A DNA stretch of 64,000 bases from Rhizophagus irregularis (taxonomy: Eukaryota; Glomeromycota; Glomeromycetes; Glomerales; Glomeraceae): the NCBI RefSeq assembly GCF_026210795.1, contig NC_089430.1, positions 4,588,001 to 4,652,000 on the forward strand, read 5' to 3'. The number at the start of each line of letters is the position of its first letter. The first letter of the stretch is position 1. A program made the translations under genes and the position numbers. The notes below the pieces were generated by a model. The model was given only the letters and a program-made list of their open reading frames with translations, made no database searches and was not told where the DNA came from. This document shows positions 1 to 11,593 of this stretch, piece after piece.

Positions 1-1973
1 AATGTAAATATACGTGTAACGCACTACATTATCAACGAAATTTCAAAAATTGGACTAGCGGTAATAATGTTATTGATAAATTTATTCAAGATATTCAAAT
101 ATCAGCACATGGAAAAATAAAAGCATTTGAATGGATACCTTATAATAAATTTAATAATATTGAATATACTTTGAAAGAATTTGGAGAAGTATATAGAGCA
201 ACTTGGACTAAAAATATGTTTATAATCCTAAAAACTCTAGAAAATCCAGATGATATTGCTTCAGAATTTATGAACGAGGTAAAATTAAAAAAAAAATTAT
301 TATTTATGAAAATTTTGATTATAATTTTTTCCTAATATATTTATATTTTATATTTTGTATAGGCTACGATAAATCATAAATTTTATGGAATAACTCAAGA
401 TCCAAAAAAGAAAAAATATATGTTCGTTTTAGATGATATATGCGAAAAATGTAATTATGTTTGTGAATCAATACATTTTCAACAAAATTTTAAAAATTGG
501 ACAAGTGGTAATAATGATATCGATAAACTTATTCAAAGTTCTCAGTTATCAGCACATTCAACCTATGAAATAAGGAGTTCATTAGAATGGATACCTTATA
601 ATAAATTTTTTAATATTGAATATATTGCAAAAGGAGGGTTTGATAGGGTATATAAAGCAAATCGGATTGACAGACATAAAAAAGATAAAAATATAATTGT
701 GGCTTTGAAATTTTTAGATAACTCAAAAAATGTTACATTAAAGTTTATGAATGAGGTAATAATTAGTTCAATTTCTAAGGTTTGAAATATATTAAATATA
801 TTATAATTTTATTTTAGTATTAACGCAATTTATTTTATATATAGATTACATTACATTATAAAGAAGGTGCAAATAACGGTTTTATTGTTGGATTTTATAG
901 AATAACTCAAGAACCAAAAACGAAAAATTATGTAATGGTTTTGGAATATGCAAAGAATGGAAGTTTACGAAATTATTTAGATATAAATTATCATAAATTA
1001 AGTTGGAAGGATAAGATTTATCATATACTTAATATTGCATGTGGAGTTTTACATATTCATGAAAATGAATTAATTCATCGAGATTTACATATTGGTAATA
1101 TATTAATGACAGACTTTGATAAAATAACTGATATGGGATTATGTAAACCTGCAGATTACGATGCATCAAAAAATACAAAAAATAGTACATATGGTGTTTT
1201 ACCTTATATTGCTCCTGAAATTTTAAGAGGACAAAATTATACTAAAGCCTCTGATATTTATAGTTTTGGTATAATTATGTATGAAATGATTTCTGGTTTA
1301 CCTCCATACCGTGATGTAAGCCATGATGAAAATTTAGCAATAAAAATTTGCCAAGGGCTTAGACCGAAATTTAATATCAAAGTACCTCAATTAATTTTGC
1401 ATTTAATTAAAAGATGTCTAGATGCAAATCCGTTAAATCGACCTACAGCAAATGAAATTCAATCAATTATAGAAATATGGCGATATAAACCAAGTGATGA
1501 ACAAACGACAGAATTACAAAGACAAATTAAAGAAGCAGAAGAAATAAATAATAATTCATTAACGTGTAATGAGCCTACAACCCATTTAAGATTATCATAT
1601 GAAACACATTCAGAAGCTATTTACACTAGTAGATTACTTAATTTTAATAATCTTCCCGAACCAAAAAATTCTGACGATTATTATGAACATTACGATAATA
1701 TAACAAGCACGGAATATTCAGGTATTGTTAACTTTTTTTATTATAAAGACGAGTTATGAGAAAATAATTTAAAATTTAATTTTTTTAAACAGAATCCTTA
1801 CAAATCGATGTTTCTCAATCGAATATTATTGAAGACGGTAAATTTTTTAACTTGTATCTGTAATAATTGTTTTTTTATTTATGTTTAACATTTTTATTTC
1901 TATTTCTTATAATATTATAGACCAAAATATCAATTCTAATGACGAGGCACAGAATTTAGAACAAAAATCATAA
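1..1973 (+). CDS. Chimeric TKL-type protein kinase, one and a half kinase domains (5' end outside window)
   Basis: Predicted exons are <1-278 (frame from 3), 363-755, 845-1721, 1793-1837 and 1921-1973, giving 547 residues in the window. All introns are GT-AG, 71-89 bp. The first kinase unit has the FKNWTSGN linker, a decayed glycine loop (LKEFGEVY) and a retained lysine (IILK), but stops at the hinge (GITQDPKKKKYMFVLDD). It then runs in frame into a second N-terminus (DDICEKCNY, Cys-x2-Cys), a second FKNWTSGN and a full kinase domain. That domain has loop GGFDRVY, lysine VALK, catalytic HRDLHIGN, DMG in place of DFG, APE, and [12 protein letters not shown]. The tail carries the family peptide [20 protein letters not shown]. 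This is probably a cytosolic Ser/Thr signalling kinase, with activity from the second domain only. The fusion looks like unequal recombination between tandem paralogues. Alternatively these are two genes, with a start at 420. Confidence 0.75.
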
Positions 1974-4327
1974 TTAATTAATATTTTATATTTAGTAGCG
2001 GTTTTTACGTCTTATTTTTTTTTTATACTGCATATCTCAGAATTACATTGCAATTTTCTTAGCTTAAATAATATTTAATATGTTGCGTTTATTTTATTAT
2101 TATTGATTCAATAAAATTAATCCCTAAGTAAAAAATATATGACATGAAAAAATGCCAATTTTTTTTTCTCGGAGCGAAGTTAACGTGTCATGTGACTGAT
2201 ATGAATTAATTTTAATTCCGGCCAACATTATGATTAAAAATGTAGATCATTTTTAAGCTCTTGGTTGAATAATTTTCATAATTCCATCGAATTGTTTATT
2301 ATCGACTTTTACACTTACAAAGATGAAATTAGCCAGAGTTTAATAATATTTAAATTTAAAGGAAGAATGGAATTATTTAGTTTATTCCGTCATCACTCGT
2401 CAGATTTGCAAAAATGTTCGTGACACTACATGTCCGGTAATATTACTGGTAAATTTAAATTTAGTCATACATGAAATAATGGCTTCTAGACTTATTTGTC
2501 AACCTTTTCTTATAAAACAAATTTATTTATGTATTACAAGATAATGTGTTATTATTTAAATTCGTCATATGAGAAATTATGTCACCACAAAATATAAGTC
2601 AAACTATACTTATGCATTATAAGTGTACTGTACGCTTGTATACTATCATAAATTTTGAAATCTTAGACGAACCATTATCGTAAAAATAAGTTAAAATTAT
2701 CATTAAAATACTAAGATATACGGTATATATTGACATTTGACATTATTAAATTAAAATGATATGCGCCTTTTTTTACCCGGATATGTTGGTCCCACGACCA
2801 AATCCTATATTATCTCGCCGATTGGGACCAAGTTTGGAAATATCCTTCAAAGACGTAGAATTGAACGAGCGAACGAATTGGTCAAGATAATTCTAACGTG
2901 TACTGAACCAAGATAAAAACAAAAGTTTTTTAATTTTATAAATTCGCAAAAATATCAATGACCTAAATTTAATATTTTTACCGAGTTTTAAATTTTTATT
3001 TTTATTTTTTTAATTTTTTAAAATTCCTCGAAAAAATTTCGTTGGAACATAAATTCGAATTTACTAACGACAAATTGATTCCTTCGAAAATGGTGTACTT
3101 TAACTTTTTTTATTATCAATCTTGTCATTAAAAACTGTAAAAATGCGCCAGGGAAACTATGATTGTCAATAGTGAGATTATGACCGAATGTATAACTATA
3201 ATATAAGCATTGTAATTTCATTTGGCTAATTTTTTTAATCGGATATCTGATATGATTGATTAAGTAAAAAATTCACTCAGTACAACAATTTAGAAAATGT
3301 TACATGGTATGTATATAATGCTGATATAAATGTTACACAAATGCCATTGTTTTTTTCATACGACACAACATTAAAGATATTATGGTTTCACGACGGAACA
3401 TTTATGCTTAGAATAAAATTTTAAAATTAAAAAAATTTATTGTTGCGATATAAATTTCGATCAAATTGGATTACTTTTTTAAGTTACGCCATCGGATTTT
3501 TCTTTTTTGTATGTCCTTTGAAAATTCGATCTTTCATAATATTTATAATATTGTATTACAATTATTAGATTTTTAAATGTTTCATCTTTATTTTTTAAAT
3601 CATAGTTTTTACTCACACGATTTTTTTTTAAGTTCATAGAAATAAAATTTAATTATTTCTCTGTCATACGATTTTTTTTTTAATAAAATGCATTTTTTTT
3701 AAGCTTGTGTAACAAAATTGAATGCAATCATTTTCGAAACAATGATTTTAATTAAAAGAAAGAACGAAAGAATGCAACATACGTGAGAATCTTGCATTTT
3801 ATTTATTTTTTTTTTAATTTATGACAGATTAGAGTATTTTTTTTTATTTAATCAATAATCAAATTTTAATTCGTGAAAAAAATAATAATAATGAATAATC
3901 AACACCATGTGATACAGTACGTGTGACACCTAAATTGCAGTAAATATGCAAACAATTTATTATCGGTAATTGTATAAAAATAAACCAGTAACAACCTGGA
4001 TAACGACTCGGATAAATTATATGATAGAAAAGTAATATTGTATAACGTAGTTAAGTTTTGAACTTTCTTATTTCAGTAATAATTTTATTTAATCCAATTA
4101 AATTATACACTTAAACTTTGGTTAAAATACTTTTCGCGCTGCCAGCTTTCGGGACGATCTCGGAAATTTCTATTACACAATTTCTTTTTTTAATTTCGCA
4201 CAAACTTTATTTTTACCTTTTTAAATCATCCAGTTAAACCCAAATAATTTTACGGTTTTCGAAGATCATATTTATTTTTTTCTAACTATTTACCAATTTC
4301 TACACCATCCTAAAAGAAAAAGTCTCA
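1974..4327. other. Intergenic region, no gene recognised
   Basis: About 2.35 kb of AT-rich DNA between two tandem kinase genes, with long T and A runs. A more GC-rich patch at about 2770-2900 contains a loose inverted GGTCCCACGACC / TTGGGACC repeat. A 67-codon minus-strand frame at 3018-3221 has no recognisable domain, and I treat it as chance. Confidence 0.6.
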
Positions 4328-5894
4328 ATGGGTTCTAATAATGATGATATATGTAAAGAATGTGGTTATAATTCTCTTTTTTGTAATGTAAACCATTTTA
4401 AACACAATTTCAAAAAATGGTCTAGTGGTAATAGTAATATAGATAAATTAATCCAAGGTACTCAACTATCAGCACATTATGATGTATCAATAGCATTAGA
4501 ATGGATACCTTATAAGAGACTTACTGATATTAAATATATTTCGGAAGGAGGGTTTGGAAAAATATATAGAGCAAAATGGAAGGATGGAAATATACAATAT
4601 TGGGATACTAAAAATAAAAATTGGGAAAGATGTAGTCAAAATATGATCGTGGCCCTGAAAAGTTTGAATAATTCAAAAAAAGTTACATCAGAATTTACAA
4701 ACGAGGTAAATGAGGTATAATATAATTAAAAATAATTTTAAAAATTTTTGAAAAATTTCATTTTTTTTTTTTAACGTTTTATTAATACTTTATATACGGT
4801 ATACTTAGGTTATTTTGCATTATAAAATTAAAAAATGTAATGGATTTGTTATAGAATTTTATGGAATAACCCAAGATCCAAAAACAAAAAATTATATGAT
4901 GGTTATGGAATATGCAGAGAATGGAAGTTTAAGAAATTATTTGGATAAAAGTTATCATGAATTAAAATGGGAAAATAAGATTCATTATTTATGTAGTACC
5001 GCATTTGGACTTGCCAGTATTCATGAAAATGAAGTAGTTCATCGAAATTTACATTCTGGCAACGTATTAAAGAATAATGTTCAAACTTGTATAACTGACG
5101 TAGGATTATGTAAACCTGCGGATTATAATGAATCGGAAAATACAAAAAATGGTATATATGGAGTTTTACCTTATATTGCCCCTGAAATTTTAAGAGGACA
5201 AATTTATACAAAAGCCGCAGACGTTTATAGTTTTGGAATAATTATGTATGAAATAATTTCTGGGTTACCCCCGTACTACGATGTAAGACATGACGAAAAT
5301 TTAGCAATAAAAATTTGTCAAGGGCTCAGACCAAGGTTTAATATGAAAATACCACCATTAATTGTGGATTTAATTAAAAAATGCTTGGATGCAAATCCAT
5401 TAAATCGACCGGACGCATTTGAAGTTAGAAAAACTATATACCCATGGTGGCATGATTTTGAAGATCAAATAGAATTAAAAAAACAAATTAAAGAAGCAGA
5501 AGTGAGTATGAAAACCAGTTCTGCATTATCCTATGAAAAACATCCTGGAGCTATTTATACAAGTAGATTACTTAGTTTTGATAATCTTCCTGAACCAAAG
5601 AATTCTGATAATTATTATGAACAAAATGATAATATAATAAGCATAGAATGTTCAGGTATTTAAAGATTTTGTTTATTTTTAAAAAAACTTTCGAAATAAA
5701 TTAAAAAGAAAAATTAATAAATTTTTATTTTATTAATTAGAATTTTTCCAAATTGATATTTCTCAATTAAAAATTAGTGATAAAGGTATATTTTAATTTT
5801 ATTAATAATCAACCAATGTTTATTTTTAAAATTGTTCAATTCTAATTTTTTTTTTTTTTTTTTAATAGATCAAATTAGTGAATCCGAAGGTTAA
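4328..5894 (+). CDS. TKL-type kinase with HRN catalytic loop, likely pseudokinase
   Basis: Predicted exons are 4328-4705, 4809-5655, 5741-5785 and 5869-5894 (431 aa), with the exon phases of the neighbouring kinase. The N-terminus has Cys-x2-Cys (DICKECGY), then FKKWSSGN, glycine loop EGGFGKIYRAKW and lysine VALKSL. The catalytic loop reads HRNLHSGN at codons 5040-5063, so the Asp of HRD, normally the catalytic base, is Asn. The Mg-binding motif is DVG rather than DFG. APE and the C-lobe are intact, and the tail has the IYTSRLL and LPEPKNSD peptides. The ATG at 4328 is chosen because it begins the conserved N-terminus. This copy probably lacks normal phosphotransfer and may act as a scaffold or regulator. 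A tandem GAGGTA at the first donor gives two possible splice sites 9 nt apart. Confidence 0.85.
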
Positions 5895-7224
5895 GACAAG
5901 AATTTTTTCTATTTAACATTTAGCCGTTATACAAAACGAGCCTTGGAATTTTTTAATTATTATTATTAATAATTTTTTTCTTACTTGTCATTAATATTCA
6001 AATTTTTTGTTGACATTAGCTTTATTTGAAGTTGAAATTGACATCGTTTATATGTCATTTTTTATAAATTAGCTAATGAATGAGAAAGAACTATGTTACA
6101 CAATTTTAAATTGTAACTTTTATTTTTTTTAAATTAATTAATTGATTTTTTTTTTATTAATTTTTTTTTTTTAAATTATAGTATAGAACCTAGAAAAATT
6201 TTACTCCCTTTACGTTTTAGACGTTTTAGACATAACGGAAATATCCGTAAAATTTAAAAATTTTATTCTAAAAAATTTGATAAATTCCAGACAGTATATT
6301 CATATACTCAGTATTGCTTAAATTTATCTTTCATTTTTGTGAATAAATAATTTTATTTTCTTTTTTTCTAAAAGAAAAAAACAAACTTCAAATAGACATA
6401 ATCATACGATTTTTGTGCTAGCGAGCTTAGATTATAATAAAAAATTTATAACGCCTATATGCAGTATAATTAACTGATTTATTTTAAGTAAAAATCAAAA
6501 AAAATTTTTTGCAAAAAAAAAAAAAAAAAAATACAGACTCGATATCCATATAAATAATAATACTTTAATATATGGTTGAGTCTTCGACGGTCTTTGGTCC
6601 AGGATTTGAGTCCAGGATTTGAGGATCGACTCGGACCGGGACCGATTATTTAAAATTTTTCATCTAATATTAATCAAGTTTTTACATTGAAATGTCAAAA
6701 TTTTCATATTTTAGTATTTTATAACATCAATATTATTTTGATTATTTTGATTCCTTGTTGATTTCTTTAAAAAAAAGTTAAAAACTACGAGAAATATTTC
6801 GTATTTTAGCAACTATTTATGTTATATGATCGGCATGACTTTTTTTTTTATTTCAACGTATTTTATAAAATTTTGTTAAAAATGGACCAGCATTTATTTC
6901 TTGTTATTGTTAGAAAGCAAATCACATGACTAACAATAAAAATATATCAAAAATTTTAGGACTTCCTCTATTAGGCGATATGACTTTCAAATAAAACCTC
7001 AATGAAACGAAGGTAATAAATAATAATAAATTAACGCTAAAATTTTTGCCAAATATACGCTGTTGTATCATATATAAAATAAATTTAAAAAATTTAAGGA
7101 TGGTCTTTTTGGGACCGGATCAGGCCGGACTGATCCATTAGAAGACTTCTACTCAATGATCATATAATCATTTGTATAAAAATGATTTTTTCTGTTTTTT
7201 TTTTAAACAAGATTTTAGCAATTA

Positions 7225-7377
7225 GCCTATAAAAAGTTTATCCGTTATTTCTGTAAAAACTCGAACCTTTTACGGATCCATTCGCAGAAAAATGAAAATA
7301 ATTTGACAAATTCCGTGATATATCCCTTTTACGGAAAAAAATGGAATATAAAAAACGGATCGACTTTTTTTACAGGG
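7225..7377. mobile_element. Short non-autonomous inverted-repeat element, CCCTRTAAAAAA family, copy 1
   Basis: It starts at CCTATAAAAAG and ends at TTTTTTACAGGG, inverted versions of the same terminus. The body (TCCGTTATTTCTG ... ACGGATCC ... AACGGATCGAC) matches a second copy at 35485-35667. The 153-bp length and lack of coding capacity fit a MITE-like element. I could not define a target-site duplication, so the superfamily is open. Confidence 0.65.
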
Positions 7378-7878
7378 TAGGCTTAGAAAAATAATCCAAC
7401 GACTTGAAATATTGTTATATCCGAAGAAGAAAAAGTACAAATTAAATGTGGTTTTGTTGTGAAATCACAGGTCACTCGTCTTGCTAATAATTTTTCCGAA
7501 GTACTGTGTGATCGATCTACTTTACGATGGCTTCGATTTTACTAGCCAGTACAAGTTTTACACGAACCCACCATGATACTCTTATAGTCGAAGAGACTTT
7601 AGAACGCTAATTTAAAGATAAGTTAAATCTTTGTGTACAACATGTCTTATTATATTCGGGTCAAACATTCACTACTCTAAACGAAAGACGGATTTATGGA
7701 GTAAATGGAAGATTTCTCAACGACAGTATTTAAGCTTGTTTTAAAAGGGAAAAACACATAATAAATGGATAGTAATACTTAAAAAATATTTTGTCCAGTA
7801 AGGCAAAACGTTAAGACAGATAGGAAATCTCATCCATGCCACATTGCTGGTTAAACTAATTAGGATTTATTTATCCCC

Positions 7879-8189
7879 TCATCACGGCGGATTTATGAAA
7901 TACCCTAAATTTGTCCGTCATGTCAAATTAAATAAATATTTGACAGTCTTTTAGTCACCAAATTTCCCAAATTTATTAGTGAACAGTCAAAAATGAGCCC
8001 TAAAAAATTTTTTTGTACCCCAAATCTTGCGTCTAACCAATTTTTCCGTTACCTAACCAATTTTTCCAGTGTTAAAGGTGCGTCATATTTGACATTTTTT
8101 AGGAAAAAAGCTTAATGTTTCTATAAGTCAATTTTAATTCCCGAGGGAGCAGCAGGGTTTTTGCCAAATTTCATAAATCCGCCGCAATG
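7879..8189. mobile_element. MITE-like element with GGCGGATTTATGAAAT termini, copy 1
   Basis: 311 bp flanked by inverted GGCGGATTTATGAAAT (left, from 7885) and ATTTCATAAATCCGCC (right). A second copy lies at 54292-54578, with near-identical interior including CTTGCGTCTAACCAATTTTT and AGCAGGGTTTTTGCC. There is no coding frame. The two copies differ by small indels, so they are separate old insertions rather than a recent duplication. Confidence 0.75.
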
Positions 8190-8266
8190 TATTTCCTTTA
8201 TACCTCCTAAATAAATCAGGCTAGTTCGGCATGAATCTCTTTATGGAAAGCCAGGACAAATAAAAT

Positions 8267-8533
8267 TGCGTTTATTTTTACGTTTATTAAATGCTTGTTT
8301 AGCGCTTAAAGTGTGGTTTTAAATGCTTAAATTTTATTTTTAAGCATTTATTATTTAGATTTCCACATTAAATCTTGTGTTACGAAAGAGAATTTTTATA
8401 GAAATAAATAAATTTGTGAAAAAAAAATTTATAAGCGTTTAATTGAAATCCCATATTTGTAAAAAAAGAATTATAAACGTTTAAATGTAAAAGTAAACGC
8501 TTAAACCATACTTTAAGCGTAAAAATATGCGCA
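8267..8533. repeat. Imperfect long inverted repeat, probable MITE-like element
   Basis: The left arm (TGCGTTTATTTTTACG, then CGCTTAAAGTGTGGTTT) is repeated inverted at the right (AAACCATACTTTAAGCG, then CGTAAAAATATGCGCA). The arms can fold into a long stem. No coding potential or second copy was seen here. Confidence 0.5.
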
Positions 8534-9899
8534 CGTCACTCATTAAGTCAATGAAAGGTTGTAGCTTGTGGTGTAACTCGATATTATATAAAATTTCTAT
8601 GTGAGCATCTGCAATGACGCTATTGACGTAACCTTGTTACGGCAGTTCTCTGTTTGGGAAAATTTATTTTTTTTATTACATCAAATTTGTCAACTGGTGA
8701 AAAAAATTGTCAACTTTAAAATCATAACGGCAATTGATGCATATGTGAAACGTACTATATATGGTAAAATATCGTATAGCCATTGATAGGATCATGCAGA
8801 TATATTTTTATTAGGAATAGCAATAAAAAAATATGGTGCAGATGAAATTTTTATAGGAAAAGTTTAATAAAGCTTAAAAAGTGGATTAAAAATAGCATAA
8901 AAATGAAATTTATAGGAAACTAAATAAACCCGTCAGAACGATAGCACTTTTGGGCTTCGGTTGCAGGATCGAATGATTGGATGAAAATGGACCACGTTGT
9001 GACCATTTTCACCAACCAATGAAGGGCTCTGTAACCGACATAGCTGCTCCCCATCCAATAATAAATATATCAATTTATTTATTCTAAACTACTGATAATC
9101 CGAAAATCTGACAGCCGTTAAACTTTAGTTAATTTTTGTCAAGTGTCCACTATAATTTGAATTTTGCTGTAATGTTCGCTGTTTCGTACAAATTGATACA
9201 AATTACAAAAGTTGCTTATAATAAAATTTTTTTTTTACCTTTTTAATGTTTATTATATCGGTATAACATTTCCTTTTTAAGAATAATTAAAAATTATATT
9301 AATTGCTTCGTTACGATTGTGCTTCCTTGATTTTGAATGCAATCTTTAGTTACTGGTTTTAGCTTATTGTATGGCATGATCCGAATAATCCGATAAATTT
9401 AAAATTCATTTTACGAGATTCTAAGTTTAGGATTGATAATTACTTTATCGCTATAATGAGGAATTTTTTTTTCATTTAACAATTACCTGTCGTGCGTCGC
9501 CACAAATAATGTGAAACAAAATTTTGTAGATCACTAACTAATATAAAAATTAGCCACAAAAGTATGTTACATAATCAGCCACATCTCGTGATCCGGTTAA
9601 TATTCGGATCTTGCATTTAATTTATCCGCCATTTAATTTATCCGTAAATTTACAAAAAATCGGCACTCGGCTGCTTTAAATTAAGCGAAAACTCGGTTAG
9701 ATCCGGCAATTCACTTCTAAATGATTTTTCTCGTTTTTATTGTGATACAAACTATTTTAATATACTTTTGGGAACGGAGAAATTTTTTTTCTTGAACCGT
9801 GCAGTAAAAAAAATTAATATAAATACAACCATAATTTTTCAAGTCCTGGCTGTATCAAACTACAAGAAAAAGAAAAATAACAATAAGAAATTATTAAAT

Positions 9900-11593
9900 A
9901 TGATTTCTCAACTATTAAAATTATTCAATAATTTTGATTACCTTTCATTGATAGGTATCATATTAACAATCTACGTGGCACGGTATTATTACAAATATTT
10001 TACTCGTGTCAATCCCTTACCTGGTCCTTTCCCATTCCCACTCGTTGGAAATTTACCTCAAGTAATTTGGCATAGTGGAAATCTCAAAAAATTTTTCGAA
10101 TATAATCACAAGAATTATGGTGACATATTCGAAGTCCAATTGGAATCACGACTTATAATTCTAAATAAATCAGAATATATTGAAAAGATTTTATCAGCTT
10201 CAACAAAAAATCCATATATTAAAAGAATTGCTGATTCTAATACTCAAGGACCTCAAGAATTAGGTATTTTCGGAAAAGGAATAATTCTAAATCAAGATTA
10301 TCAATCATGGAGATATAATCGTCATTTTTTTACACAAGCTATCTTGTCACCAAAATTTGCTCAAGAAGCTACTCATTGGACAAACGAACTTTTCAATGAA
10401 TTGGAAGGTTATTGGGATAAATTATATCTTAAAAAAGAAACAACCAATGAGAATAAAAAACAATTGGATTTCTCTACATGGTTCAATCAATTTACAAATG
10501 ATATGATTTTCAAAATATTAACTGGTGAAAGATCTTATACAATGGCGGGATATTTTAATACTCTTAGTGACAATGAAAAAGCAGAACGTCCAGAAGCAAT
10601 AATTGATGAGACTGTAAAATTAGTTGATGCAATTCGTAAACAAGTTTTAGGTTTATTATTTTTTCAATTTGTCTCTCCTTTCTTACGACATTACGTTCCA
10701 TTTTTTAAGGGTAAATCAGATGAGTTACTTCAAAACGCGAAATTTTTGATTCAACGAATGGAAAGCATTATTAAGAAACGTAGACAAGAAATTGAAAATA
10801 CGCCATTAGATAAACCTTTGTCAAATGATATGTTGACATCAGTCATTATTGCGAATACAACTCGTGATGTTAATGGTAACGAAACTATGAGACCTATGAC
10901 TGATACTGAAATTCGTGGCATTATGCTTGATGGAATAAGTGCTGGAACTGATACAGTAAGTACTATTTATTATAATTATTAAATATTTATATAAATTAAT
11001 ATTTTATTTTTTTTTGTTACTTTCGATAGACTGCGAATCTGATTTCATTCATTGTCTATTATCTTGCGCATAATCCAGATGTTAAAAAGAAGATGTTAGA
11101 TGAAATTGATGGCATTTTCCAAGGGGATAAAACACGTCCAATTACTGAAAATGATTTCAATAACTTAAAATATTGTAAAGCAATTGTAAATGAAGTGGCT
11201 CGCATTTATCCGGTTGTAAATTCGTTTGCAAGATGTCTTGAAAGACCCGAAGAAATAGCAGGCTATCAATGGCCAGCCGATACAATGATTCGTATCAATA
11301 TTGATGCTATCCATAGTAATGGAGATTATTGGGAAGAATATGATAAATTTAACCCTGATAGATGGATGGCTGAAGGTTTTGAGCCAAAGAAACATTCATT
11401 TGTCATGTTTGGTGGAGGGTTAAGAGTCTGTCCAGGAAGAAAGTTGGCAATAGTTGAATTAGTTTGTTTGATGGCTTTATTATATAGAAAATATGAAATT
11501 AATTTGGTTGATATGGAATCTTCCTTAAAAACTAAATCTACGCTTATAACTGCTTGTACTGAATTATTAGTTGAAATTAAGCTAAGAGATTAA
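9900..11593 (+). CDS. Cytochrome P450 monooxygenase
   Basis: Two exons, 9900-10955 and 11030-11593 (539 aa), with a 74-bp intron that interrupts the I-helix signature AGTDT|T between residues 352 and 353. The N-terminal hydrophobic anchor (about residues 14-30) is followed by the proline-rich hinge NPLPGPFPFPLVGNLP, so it is probably ER-bound. ExxR is at about 407-410 (EVAR), FNPDRWM is at 459-465, and the haem-binding loop FGGGLRVCPG has its cysteine ligand at about 486. All P450 landmarks are present and in order. The ATG at 9900 is preferred over the in-frame ATG at 9768, because the 44 upstream residues are basic and Asn/Lys-rich and would bury the membrane anchor. The substrate is unknown; fungal P450s of this layout act on sterols, fatty acids or xenobiotics. 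Confidence 0.92.

Larger units (their letters stand above)
5895..9899. other. Gene-poor repeat-rich region upstream of the P450
   Basis: No gene is recognised in 4 kb. It holds a poly-A run near 6514-6533 and a possible inverted-repeat element at about 6568-7168 (both ends carry TTGAGT near CTTC plus GGACCGG blocks, with a direct TCCAGGATTTGAG pair at the left). It also holds the three short elements listed separately. A 61-codon frame at 8601-8786 looks non-coding. The segment 8985-9030 forms an imperfect palindrome around CACGTTGTG. Confidence 0.5.

Noticed and set aside
4903-5211. 102-codon minus-strand open frame
   Set aside because: It lies wholly within the coding exon of the HRN kinase on the other strand, so it is a shadow of the conserved kinase sequence.
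9768-9899. Upstream ATG of the P450 frame
   Set aside because: It would place 44 basic residues before the membrane anchor; the ATG at 9900 gives the normal P450 N-terminus.
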